NCBI GenBank assembly: GCA_902596745.1
Contig: CACJUZ010000003.1
Location: 36,292 to 100,291 of the forward strand
Direction of reading: 5' to 3'
From: an uncultured Pelagibacteraceae bacterium
GTDB lineage: Bacteria > Pseudomonadota > Alphaproteobacteria > Pelagibacterales > Pelagibacteraceae
Length of the DNA: 64,000 bases
Of this stretch, positions 51,332-60,455 are shown in pieces. A program made the translations under genes and the position numbers. How positions within the stretch are numbered: the stretch's first letter is position 1; each line of letters begins with the position of its first letter. The notes below the pieces were generated by a model that had not been told where the DNA came from, did not search any database, and saw only the letters and a list, made by a program, of their open reading frames with translations.

Positions 51332-52480
51332 ATGAAGATTGAAAATAAATTTCAAGTTTTGTTTAAAGGTAATGTATATGATTCTTTGAATAAATACATT
51401 TTTCAAAAAAAATTTTCAAAAATTGCCTTAATTTTAGATAAAAATTTAAAAAATTATGTATATTTTAAGAAAGTTATAAATAAGATAAAAAAAAAACATA
51501 AAATTAAAAAAATATATTATTACTCAGAAATTGGTGAGCCATCATATCAATTTCTAGAAAACGAAAAGAAAAACTTTAAATTTAAAAATAAAGCTAAATT
51601 TGATCTATTCATTTCTATTGGAGGAGGAAGTACAATAGATTTTTCAAAAGGGTTGGCGGTTGTTTCTAAAAATCCAGGAAATGCTTTAAAATATATGGGA
51701 TTTCCTGTGCTACGTAATAAACCTGTGCCTATTATTGCAATACCTACAAACTGTAGTACTGGATCAGAAGTAACATTTAACGCAGTTTTTACTGATAAAA
51801 AAAATAAAAAGAAGCTTGGTATAAATTCAAAACATAACTATCCGATACTTTCTATATATGACCCAAAATTAGTAGGATTAGCTAATGATCAAATAATATT
51901 CTATTCATCTTGTGCATCTTTAATGAGAGCATTGGAAACTTATGTAAGCAGAGACTCTAATATTATAACTAAATTTTACTCTAAAAAATCTTTTTTTTTG
52001 ATAACTGAAAATTTAAAAAATGCACTCAAGCAAAAAAGGAAAGAAAGTTATTTAAATTTACAATTCGGTTGCTTATTTTCTATGTTAGCCTTATCAAATG
52101 CAGGGGGTGGTGCAGCTGGAATTTTAACATATATGTTATCAGTAAAATACAATTTACCCCAGGCCTGGACTTATGCTGTGGTAGGGATTGAGTTTTTAAA
52201 AAAGAATATAAAATTAGGATATACGGATTATAAAAATATTGCAAAGTTAGACGGTAAAACGTTAAATTTAAACAAGGAAATTAAAAAAATTGAAAATCTA
52301 ATGCCTGAAAAGATAGGAAATACTCATACAAATAGTTATTCAAGTTACAAATCCTCAATATATGAAACTTTAATTTTAAAAAAAAGTACGCTTGATAATA
52401 AAAATCCAGTAAAGTATAAAATAAAAGATATCGATGATCTCTCTAAAAAAATATCTATAAAACTCGAAAAATATTTTTAA
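51332..52480 (+). CDS. Fe-ADH superfamily protein, KdnB-like, canonical metal ligands apparently absent
   Basis: FISIGGGSTIDFSKGLAVVSKNPGNALKYMGFP, KKKLGINSKHNYPI; followed by the KdnA-like gene. Confidence 0.75.
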   Translation: MKIENKFQVLFKGNVYDSLNKYIFQKKFSKIALILDKNLKNYVYFKKVINKIKKKHKIKKIYYYSEIGEPSYQFLENEKKNFKFKNKAKFDLFISIGGGSTIDFSKGLAVVSKNPGNALKYMGFPVLRNKPVPIIAIPTNCSTGSEVTFNAVFTDKKNKKKLGINSKHNYPILSIYDPKLVGLANDQIIFYSSCASLMRALETYVSRDSNIITKFYSKKSFFLITENLKNALKQKRKESYLNLQFGCLFSMLALSNAGGGAAGILTYMLSVKYNLPQAWTYAVVGIEFLKKNIKLGYTDYKNIAKLDGKTLNLNKEIKKIENLMPEKIGNTHTNSYSSYKSSIYETLILKKSTLDNKNPVKYKIKDIDDLSKKISIKLEKYF

Positions 52481-52482
52481 TT

Positions 52483-53655
52483 ATGCCAGGTTTTGAATTT
52501 ATTAACGATCTTGAAAAAAAAGCAATACTTGATTTATTTGAAAAAAATAAAAAAAAATACGGCACATTTCCTTTATTTAGACCTAGAAAATATGTTAAAA
52601 AATTTGAAGAAAAATTTGCTAATTATATTGGTGTTAAATATGCTTGCTGTGTAACGTCCGGCACAGCAGCTATTAAGGTAGCGCTCATAGCTGCTGGTGT
52701 AAAAAAGGGTGATGAAGTTATCATACAAAGTTTTACTTTTGTAGCTCCTGTTGAAGCAATAATAGACATTGGAGCTAAACCAGTTTTGGTAAATGTTGAT
52801 GAAACATTAAACATGTGTCCAATCGAACTGGAGAAAAAAATAACAAAAAAAACAAAGGTAATAATGCCAGTTCACATGTTGGGTGTTGCTGCTGACATGG
52901 ATAAAATAAATAAAGTAGCGAAGAAACATAAAATTTTAGTGATAGACGATAATTGTGAGGCTTTAGGAGCTAAGTGGGGTAATAAAATGCTTGGAGCTCA
53001 GTCAGATATGTGCACGTGGAGCTTTGATAACGGCAAAACTATTACCACTGGTGAGGGTGGAATGATTACAACAAATAATAAGGAGTTTTTTAAATTATGC
53101 AAAGAGTACATGGACCATGGACATGAAAATAATCCTAAATTTCCAAGAGGAAGGGACACGCATCGAATTCCTGGCTTCAATTTTAGGCCTACAGAATTAA
53201 CTGGTATCATCGGACTAGTGCAGCTCAAAAAAATTGGTAAAATTATCAAAAATAATAAATTTTATAGTCAATTTTATATTAAATTACTTAAAAAATACAA
53301 AGGAATAAATTTAAGAAAAATTCCTAATAAAAATAAACCTTTAAATGATTGTGTAATTTTTAATTTTACTAATGAAAAATTGGCCAAAACATTTGTTAAA
53401 AAATTAAATGAGAACAATCTAGTTACCAAAAATGTCCCCGATGCAATAGAATGGCACTATGCAATGTATTGGGACCATATTTTTAAATTATTTGGATTAA
53501 ATAAATCTAAACTAAAGCAAAAACTTAAAAAATCCAGCTACATATTAAATAGAAGTGTATCTTTACCAATTTTTGCTAATGAAAAAATTGGAAAGGTGAA
53601 AAACAAAATAAAGATAATAAAATTTATATTAGATAAAATGTTGAAAAATGAGTAA
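52483..53655 (+). CDS. KdnA-like DegT-family aminotransferase
   Basis: N-terminal MPGFE, SFTFVAPVEAIIDIGAKPVLVNVDETLNM, MDHGHEN...RIPGFNFRPTEL, WHYAMYWDHIF resemble Shewanella KdnA; Lys in SFDNGKTITTGEGG. Confidence 0.78.
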   Translation: MPGFEFINDLEKKAILDLFEKNKKKYGTFPLFRPRKYVKKFEEKFANYIGVKYACCVTSGTAAIKVALIAAGVKKGDEVIIQSFTFVAPVEAIIDIGAKPVLVNVDETLNMCPIELEKKITKKTKVIMPVHMLGVAADMDKINKVAKKHKILVIDDNCEALGAKWGNKMLGAQSDMCTWSFDNGKTITTGEGGMITTNNKEFFKLCKEYMDHGHENNPKFPRGRDTHRIPGFNFRPTELTGIIGLVQLKKIGKIIKNNKFYSQFYIKLLKKYKGINLRKIPNKNKPLNDCVIFNFTNEKLAKTFVKKLNENNLVTKNVPDAIEWHYAMYWDHIFKLFGLNKSKLKQKLKKSSYILNRSVSLPIFANEKIGKVKNKIKIIKFILDKMLKNE

Positions 53656-54793
53656 ATTAGACAAAATTAGAAAAATAATTATTAAAACTATAAAAAAAAA
53701 TAATTCCCATCTTCATGAGCCTTATTTTGATAAAAAAGAACTTTTTGAGGTAAAAAAAACAATAAAAAGTACTATAGTTTCCACTTACGGTAAAAGTATA
53801 AATATTTTTGAAAAAAAAATATCAAAATTTTTAAAATCAAAATTCACGCTATGTGTTAATTCTGGTACTTCTGCTTTACATATTTCTTTAAAAGTTTTAG
53901 GTGTTGATAGAAATAGTATAGTTTATATGCCAAGTTTAACTTATGTGGCAGCCGCAAACGCAGTTAGATACAATCAGGCTGAGCCCTTTTTTTTAGATAG
54001 TGACAAATTTAATTACGGTATTTGTTATAAAGATTTAAAAAAAAATCTAGAAAAAAATGTTAAATTTATAAAAGGTAAACCTTTCTGCAAAATAGCAAAA
54101 AAAAAAATATCTGCTATTTTAGTTGTACATGCTTTTGGATATGCAGCAAATATTCGAAAAATTATCAAAATTGCAAAAAAATTTAAAATTCCAGTAATTG
54201 AAGATGCAGCTGATTGTTTTGGCACAAAAGTTTTTGGAAAATACTTAGGTACTTTTGGAGATGTGGGTATTTTAAGTTTTAATGGTAACAAAACTATAAC
54301 ATCTGGTTCTGGCGGTGCGATCTTAACTAAAAATAAAAAATTGTTCAATAGAGCATCAAAACTTATTACAGTATCGAAAAAAAAACATAAATGGAAATTT
54401 ATACATGATGAGGTTGGATATAATTATAAAATGAACGCTTTGAACGCTTCACTTGGTATTGCTCAAATAAAAAAAATTAATTTGATCTTAAAAAGAAAAA
54501 AAACATTACACTTCAGATATTTAAAAAATTTCAATGATTTAAAAGATATTGAAGTTGTGACGTCAGAGAAAAACACAAAATCAAATTATTGGATTAATTT
54601 AATCAAAGTTAAAAATATATCTTTAAGAGACAAAATTTTAAACTATTTATCACGTCATAAAATTTATTGCCGTCCAGTCTGGGATTTAATGCATACCTTA
54701 CCTATGTATAAAAAATATTATAGATCTAATATATCTGAAGCAAAAAAACTTTATGAAACGACTATTTGCTTACCAAGTGGTCCCTCTCTATAA
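53648..54793 (+). CDS. LegC-family aminotransferase
   Basis: HEPYFDKKELFEVKKTI, SLTYVAAANAVRYNQAEPFFLDSDK, SFNGNKTITSGSGGAILTK, KWKFIHDEVGYNYKMNALNASLG, RPVWDLMHTLPMYK. Confidence 0.87.
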   Translation: MSKLDKIRKIIIKTIKKNNSHLHEPYFDKKELFEVKKTIKSTIVSTYGKSINIFEKKISKFLKSKFTLCVNSGTSALHISLKVLGVDRNSIVYMPSLTYVAAANAVRYNQAEPFFLDSDKFNYGICYKDLKKNLEKNVKFIKGKPFCKIAKKKISAILVVHAFGYAANIRKIIKIAKKFKIPVIEDAADCFGTKVFGKYLGTFGDVGILSFNGNKTITSGSGGAILTKNKKLFNRASKLITVSKKKHKWKFIHDEVGYNYKMNALNASLGIAQIKKINLILKRKKTLHFRYLKNFNDLKDIEVVTSEKNTKSNYWINLIKVKNISLRDKILNYLSRHKIYCRPVWDLMHTLPMYKKYYRSNISEAKKLYETTICLPSGPSL

Positions 54794-55807
54794 ATGTTAA
54801 AAAAAAAATATTCTGCTATTTTTATTGGAACAAGAATTGAGGCATTAAATGAGTTAGAAAAAAAATTTAATGTCATAAAAATTATCACAACTAAAAATAG
54901 TTTTATTGCTAAAAAATACTCATCGAGTTTAATTATAAATAAATCAAATAAGTTTCAGTTTTTTGAATTGATAAAAAAATATAGCGTAGACTTAATTTTA
55001 TCAGCTGGCTTTCCTTACATAATACCACAAGAGGTTTTACATTATTATAAATTTAGAATTTTTGTTAATTCTCACCCAAGTTTATTACCAAAATACCCTG
55101 GAAGAAAAAGTATTAACAAAGCTTTTTATGCAGGTGAAAAAAAATTTGGTTGTACATTACACTTAATGGAAAAAAATGTTGATGCGGGAAAAGTTATTAG
55201 TCAAAAATATTTAAAATTACATTCCAAAAATATTAAAGATATCCAACATTCTATTTTTTCAAAATTAGAGCCTATTGTAATTAGAAAAGGATTAAATAAA
55301 CTTTTAAAAAAAATAAATTGGTCAATTAATTTTAGAATATTAAAAATATCTGACTGTAAAAAATCTCTAGTTTGGAGAAATAATTCAAAAATATGGTTGC
55401 ATACTAAGCCTGACAAAAATTTAAAAAAAAGAACATTCACCATTGATGATGAGAATGAATGGTTTAAAAAAGTTTCAAAAAAGGGAAGAATTAATTTAGC
55501 TATAATTTACAACTTTAAAGAATATATTGGAAACGTGTATTTAACAAATATGTCAAAAACTTCTGCAGGTTTTGAAATTTTTATCGGTAAACATCAAAAA
55601 TGGAACCAAGGCCTTGGAACAAAAACTTTATTAAACACAATTTATCTTGCCAAAAATAAATATAATCTTAAAAAATTACACTTATTTGTTAAAAAAACAA
55701 ATAAACCAGCAATAAATATCTACAAAAGAGCAAATTTTAAAATGTCTAAACAAAAGAAAGTTAAAGGTTATCATTATATGGTATTAAATTTAAACGATGA
55801 AAAATAA
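54794..55807 (+). CDS. Bifunctional formyltransferase-GNAT (PseH-like) fusion
   Basis: N-terminal VNSHPSLLPKYPGRKSINKAFYAGEKKFGCTLHLMEKNVDAGKVI; C-terminal WRNNSKIW...FTIDDENEWFKK...IGNVYLT...IGKHQKWNQGLGTKTLL...NIYKRANF. Confidence 0.82.
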   Translation: MLKKKYSAIFIGTRIEALNELEKKFNVIKIITTKNSFIAKKYSSSLIINKSNKFQFFELIKKYSVDLILSAGFPYIIPQEVLHYYKFRIFVNSHPSLLPKYPGRKSINKAFYAGEKKFGCTLHLMEKNVDAGKVISQKYLKLHSKNIKDIQHSIFSKLEPIVIRKGLNKLLKKINWSINFRILKISDCKKSLVWRNNSKIWLHTKPDKNLKKRTFTIDDENEWFKKVSKKGRINLAIIYNFKEYIGNVYLTNMSKTSAGFEIFIGKHQKWNQGLGTKTLLNTIYLAKNKYNLKKLHLFVKKTNKPAINIYKRANFKMSKQKKVKGYHYMVLNLNDEK

Positions 55808-56783
55808 AATATTAATTGTAGGCGGCCAAGGTTATATAGGACAAGTTTTATTGCCTTTTTTTGCCGATAAAAAATATCTGGTTACATCATTAGATAATTT
55901 AATTTATAACCAAAAGAAAAAAAAATTAGATAAAAAACTTAAGTCAAATTTAGTTGATCTAGATTTCCGTAAAAGAAATCTTATTTTCAATTTAATTAAG
56001 AATAATGATATAATTATTTTTCTTGCGGGATTAGTGGGAGATCCAATAACAAAGAAATACCCTGTTCTATCCAAAAAAATTAATAGATTTGGTATAATAA
56101 ATTTTATCAAGATATTAAAAAAATTTAATGAGAAACATTTTATTTTTATTTCCACTTGCTCAAATTATGGAATAATTAAAAAAAATTTAAAAGCAAATGA
56201 AAACCATAAATTATTTCCTTTATCTAGATATGCAAACGATAAAGTGCAAATAGAAAAATATATCCAAAAAAATTTATTTAAAACAAAGAATTTTTCTACG
56301 ATATTAAGATTTGCAACTGCTTTTGGTTATTCAGAAAGGATGAGATATGATTTAACTGTAAATGAATTTGTTAAAACTTTATTTTTTAAAAAAAAACTAG
56401 AAGTTTATGATCAAGATACTTTTAGACCATATTGCCATGTAAAAGATTTCGCAAACATAATATTAAAAGTAATTAAGTCTAAAAAAAGCAAAGTAAATAA
56501 TCAAATATTTAATTGTGGTGATAACAGACATAATTATAGCAAATTATCTATAGCAAAAAAAATATCGAAATACTTTAAAAATCCAAAAATTGAATATAGA
56601 GATTTGCCATCACAAGATAGGAGAAATTATCAGGTCAACTTCAACAAATTAAATAAAATATTAAATTATAAGTGCAAATTTAATTTAGATTTTGGTATTA
56701 AAGAAATTATTTATTATTTAAAAAAAAATAAAGACCATAAAAATAAAAAACTAGGTAATTACAAAGTAAACATACTTAAATAA
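55797..56783 (+). CDS. NAD-dependent epimerase/dehydratase (extended SDR)
   Basis: ILIVGGQGYIGQVLLPFF, SRYANDK, FRPYCHVKDFANIIL. Confidence 0.88.
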   Translation: MKNKILIVGGQGYIGQVLLPFFADKKYLVTSLDNLIYNQKKKKLDKKLKSNLVDLDFRKRNLIFNLIKNNDIIIFLAGLVGDPITKKYPVLSKKINRFGIINFIKILKKFNEKHFIFISTCSNYGIIKKNLKANENHKLFPLSRYANDKVQIEKYIQKNLFKTKNFSTILRFATAFGYSERMRYDLTVNEFVKTLFFKKKLEVYDQDTFRPYCHVKDFANIILKVIKSKKSKVNNQIFNCGDNRHNYSKLSIAKKISKYFKNPKIEYRDLPSQDRRNYQVNFNKLNKILNYKCKFNLDFGIKEIIYYLKKNKDHKNKKLGNYKVNILK

Positions 56784-57909
56784 ATTTTGAAAATTTTTGT
56801 TCTAATATCTCATGGCTTAGTTTTTTACTTTTACTTAAAGTAATATAGTTTTCAATAAACTCTTCGTACTTTTTATTGTTAAACTTTAAATTTATTTTTA
56901 TTTTTTTCTCGGTAAGTTCATCTATATTTATTGTTTTTACTCCAAGAGCTTCTGAAAAACTTAAAATACTATTCATTAAGTAACTACTTTTTTTCATTTC
57001 GTCGGTATATGTCAATAAAACTGGTTTTTTCAACAGGCATGCAAAATTTAAAGATGTGGAGTCATGAGCTATGACTAAATGTGAATTTTTTATTAACTTA
57101 TAAGTATTATTATAAACGATCTTTCTTCCACCAAAATCTCTAGTTTTATCTCTGTAAGCTCTTGGATGTCCGGCTATAATTATTTTTTTTTTAAATTTTT
57201 TTTCAATCATTTTGAAAAAATGATTAAGTGATGAAAAATATTTTTTTTTTGTAACGGTCCTTATTTTTAATCTTTTATAATCTGGATGATTTTCTTCGTA
57301 TTGATCAATAAACACAATATTATTTGAATACTTTCTCGTATTTTTGTCTTTAAGATAAAAGTCATAATCATAGGTATGTGTAAAAACTTTATTTTTTAAA
57401 AAATACTTAATTTTATTAATTGATTTTTTTCCTGTGATGCAATTTAGAATATTTTTATTATAATAATAGTATATTGAATTATTTAGTAATCGAATAACAA
57501 TTAAAGAAAATATATTACAAAATTTTTTAAAAAAATCTCTTCTAAAAAAAGTGGGAAAGTTTCTCCCTAAAATATATTGAAAAGGTATGACATCATATCG
57601 TAATACTAAAATGTTTTTATTGTACAAAAGGAAAAAATTTAAGATGGTTTGTAAAAATGTTTCGTTGCAAAGATTATAAATTACAGAGTTTTTTATATTC
57701 CTAGATACTCTAAGCGCATCTTTGCTTTTTTTGACGTAGATAATTTTTTTTAGTTTTGTTGATTTTTTTATATATTCTTTTGGACTATTTCCTAAAAAAA
57801 TTGTTTTAACTTTCCATCCCTTTTTTTTAAAAATTTTGTATCCAAATCTTTCTAAATTTCTCTGATCAATTTTTTGAGAAACTAAAACGAATAAACTTTT
57901 ATGATTCAT
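56776..57909 (-). CDS. Uncharacterised surface-carbohydrate protein (possible GT-B glycosyltransferase)
   Basis: IIAGHPRAYRDK...LIKNSHLVIAHDSTSLNFACLLKKPVLLTYTDEM. Confidence 0.5.
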   Translation of the reverse strand: MNHKSLFVLVSQKIDQRNLERFGYKIFKKKGWKVKTIFLGNSPKEYIKKSTKLKKIIYVKKSKDALRVSRNIKNSVIYNLCNETFLQTILNFFLLYNKNILVLRYDVIPFQYILGRNFPTFFRRDFFKKFCNIFSLIVIRLLNNSIYYYYNKNILNCITGKKSINKIKYFLKNKVFTHTYDYDFYLKDKNTRKYSNNIVFIDQYEENHPDYKRLKIRTVTKKKYFSSLNHFFKMIEKKFKKKIIIAGHPRAYRDKTRDFGGRKIVYNNTYKLIKNSHLVIAHDSTSLNFACLLKKPVLLTYTDEMKKSSYLMNSILSFSEALGVKTINIDELTEKKIKINLKFNNKKYEEFIENYITLSKSKKLSHEILEQKFSKFI

Positions 57910-58538
57910 TCTATACCCTTTAAAAATTGATTTATGATTTTTAAACCTTGTTTTGCACTTTTTTCAGGATGAAATTGACATCCTACTATGTTTTCATTTT
58001 TTACAACAGCAGGTATCTCCATTTCACTAAAATTATATGAAGCGATAACATATTTTTCTGGAACTTCAGTGGCGTAATAAGAGTGGATAAAATAATACTC
58101 ATCCTGATCATTTAAAATTTCAGACAAACTATTTTTCAAGTTATGTTTTCTCAACTTATACCATCCTATACTTGGTACTTTAAAAAGTTTACTTTTATCT
58201 TTATTTGGTATTTTTTTTATTTTTCCTTTTATAAAACCTAAACCTTTTGTAAAACCAAACTCATGGCTTTCTTCAAATAAAATTTGCATGCCAAGACAAA
58301 TACCCATTAAAGGAATTTTATTTTCCTTTAATTTCAATATTGTATCTACTAATTTTTTTTCCCTTAAAGATTTCATACAGTTTTTAAATGCTCCAACACC
58401 AGGTAAAAACACTCTTTTTGCATTTAATATTTCATCGTAATTTTCAGAAACTTTTACTTTTTTGTCATATATTTCTATTGCTCTCTTAAGACTTAAAAGA
58501 TTTCCACTTCCTGAATTTATAATTATAATTTGAGACAT
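57906..58538 (-). CDS. HisH-like glutamine amidotransferase
   Basis: IINSGSGNLLSLKRAIE, FLPGVGAFKNCM, MGICLGMQILFEES, GCQFHPEKS. Confidence 0.93.
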   Translation of the reverse strand: MSQIIIINSGSGNLLSLKRAIEIYDKKVKVSENYDEILNAKRVFLPGVGAFKNCMKSLREKKLVDTILKLKENKIPLMGICLGMQILFEESHEFGFTKGLGFIKGKIKKIPNKDKSKLFKVPSIGWYKLRKHNLKNSLSEILNDQDEYYFIHSYYATEVPEKYVIASYNFSEMEIPAVVKNENIVGCQFHPEKSAKQGLKIINQFLKGIE

Positions 58539-58540
58539 CT

Positions 58541-59272
58541 TTAAATTAAAATTTCTTTTGCTTTTTTAATTGTAATTAAATCGTAATGTAAAACTCTAGC
58601 GATTGCGATTGCATCTAAATTTATTTTTGATTTTAATTTATGTATATGATCATAATTTCCTACACCCCCACTTACTATTACCGGTATAGACACGATATTA
58701 ACTATTTTTGCATTTAAATCTAAATCGGTACCTAAGCCTGTACCTTCTTTATCAATTGAGGTTATTAATAATTCGCCAGCACCAAGGTCTTCGCACTTTT
58801 TTGCCCATTCTATAACTTTGATGTTTGTCATATCTCTTCCGTTTGTTGTAAAAACAACCCAATCATCTTTAATTTTTTTTGCTTCTATAGATGCAACAAT
58901 ACTTTGTGATCCATATTTTTTTGCTAGTGAACTAATAAATTTTGGTTCCTTAATACCTTGAGAATTTATTGCTATTTTGTCTGCTCCAGACTCAAAAAGT
59001 TTTTCGGCATCATCGATATTTCTTATGCCTCCTCCAACAGTGACAGGTATAAATACATCTTTAGTAATCTCAGAAATTATTTTGAAAATATTATTCCTTC
59101 CATATAGAGTTGCGACAGTATCAATAAAAATTATCTCATCAATTCCCTCCAAGTAATATTTTTTTGCAAGTAATCTTGGATCCCCCACTTTTTTTAAACC
59201 TTCAAGTTTTACACTTTTTATAACGTAATTATTTTTTATATCTAGTCTTGCAATTAATCTTGTTGGTCTCAA
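58541..59272 (-). CDS. HisF-like cyclase, probable TTG start at 59272
   Basis: LRPTRLIARLDIKNNYVIKSVKLEGLKKVGDP; TVGGGIRNIDDAEKLFESGADKIAINSQ. The ORF-track N-terminal extension overlaps the upstream gene; TTG lies 1 nt after its stop. Confidence 0.9.
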   Translation of the reverse strand: MRPTRLIARLDIKNNYVIKSVKLEGLKKVGDPRLLAKKYYLEGIDEIIFIDTVATLYGRNNIFKIISEITKDVFIPVTVGGGIRNIDDAEKLFESGADKIAINSQGIKEPKFISSLAKKYGSQSIVASIEAKKIKDDWVVFTTNGRDMTNIKVIEWAKKCEDLGAGELLITSIDKEGTGLGTDLDLNAKIVNIVSIPVIVSGGVGNYDHIHKLKSKINLDAIAIARVLHYDLITIKKAKEILI

Positions 59273-59273
59273 A

Positions 59274-60455
59274 TTATTTCCAAACTGCTTGAAGCAGTTC
59301 CCATTTTGAATTATTTTTTTTCCATAGATGATTAGGTCTAAATTTGTCAATTATTTCATTAAATTCATCTTCATTAATATTAAGATACTCTAGTATCTCT
59401 TTAAAATATTTTTTTGGAAATTCTCCATCATATTTTTTAACTAAGGCTATCCCTTCCTCTCTTGTAATTATTTTATTTCTAATTTCTAAACCAGCATCCT
59501 CTGTGGTTCTTCCACGACCAGTCTTAATAAACCATGTATAATAGTGTAATCCATCTATTTTATCGTCTAAGCTTGAATACTTAGTGTAAGTTCCTTCTGA
59601 TCTACCTTCAGGATTTACTTCAAAGTTGGTATGCTCCATAGCATAGTAAAAATTACTTTGAGGATTGTAATTTAGAAAATATGGCATTTTAATTGCCTCA
59701 ATATTATTTTTTTCTATTTCTTCTTGTCTAGCAGGTATATATAAATTTAAAAATTTTCTACTTATCTTATGTTCCTCTTCAAGTTCTTTTATAGAGAAGC
59801 CACTCAAATGAATATCTTCAAATTTGTTGTAGCTTTGTAGAAGAATATTTCTATATTTGTCATTAAATGAAAATAAGTTTCCACCAACCCCAACTTCAGC
59901 TTGGTTATCTCCATAAACAATTAAATTAATTTTTTTTTCTAATGCTATTTTAATTGGAATTACGCTTTGACCTATTGCAAAAGGTTGAAATGGATGGAGG
60001 AGATTTTTAAAACTTAGTTTTGTTAATTTTCTATGTACTTTGCCATCTGGAGTAATGAGAATATTATCCAATCCCGAGTTTATCCACGATTGAAAATTTT
60101 TCCAACCAATTTCAGTGTATGCGTGTGGAGCCCACGTACAAGTAAGTGGGTTCATTTTATATTTCGTTTTAAGTATATGAGCTACAAACCTTGAGTCTTT
60201 TCCCCCACTTCCTGGGACCAGGACATCATAATATCCATCTTTTCTTCTATGTTTATTTAGTAAATCTGATAACTCTTTTTCCCGCTCTTTCCAATCTACT
60301 TTCGATTTGTAATCAAAATATAAACATGCTGAACAAACATTATTATTGAAGGAGGTCAAAGTTTTCTTATCTTCTTTTTTATCGTTGAAAGTAATTGAAC
60401 CAACAAATCTTTCTGAGGACTCAACACATCTTTCGCAAAATTTTACCTTTTTCAT
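59274..60455 (-). CDS. N-acetyl sugar amidotransferase (WbpG/PseA-like)
   Basis: FCERCVESSERF, CSACLYFDYKSKVDWKEREKEL, DVLVPGSGGKDSRFVAHILK; next to HisF/HisH. Confidence 0.92.
   Translation of the reverse strand: MKKVKFCERCVESSERFVGSITFNDKKEDKKTLTSFNNNVCSACLYFDYKSKVDWKEREKELSDLLNKHRRKDGYYDVLVPGSGGKDSRFVAHILKTKYKMNPLTCTWAPHAYTEIGWKNFQSWINSGLDNILITPDGKVHRKLTKLSFKNLLHPFQPFAIGQSVIPIKIALEKKINLIVYGDNQAEVGVGGNLFSFNDKYRNILLQSYNKFEDIHLSGFSIKELEEEHKISRKFLNLYIPARQEEIEKNNIEAIKMPYFLNYNPQSNFYYAMEHTNFEVNPEGRSEGTYTKYSSLDDKIDGLHYYTWFIKTGRGRTTEDAGLEIRNKIITREEGIALVKKYDGEFPKKYFKEILEYLNINEDEFNEIIDKFRPNHLWKKNNSKWELLQAVWK

Noticed and set aside
57906-59272. HisH/HisF as part of a histidine biosynthesis operon
   Set aside because: No other his genes nearby; coupling to the WbpG/PseA-like amidotransferase points to sugar modification instead.
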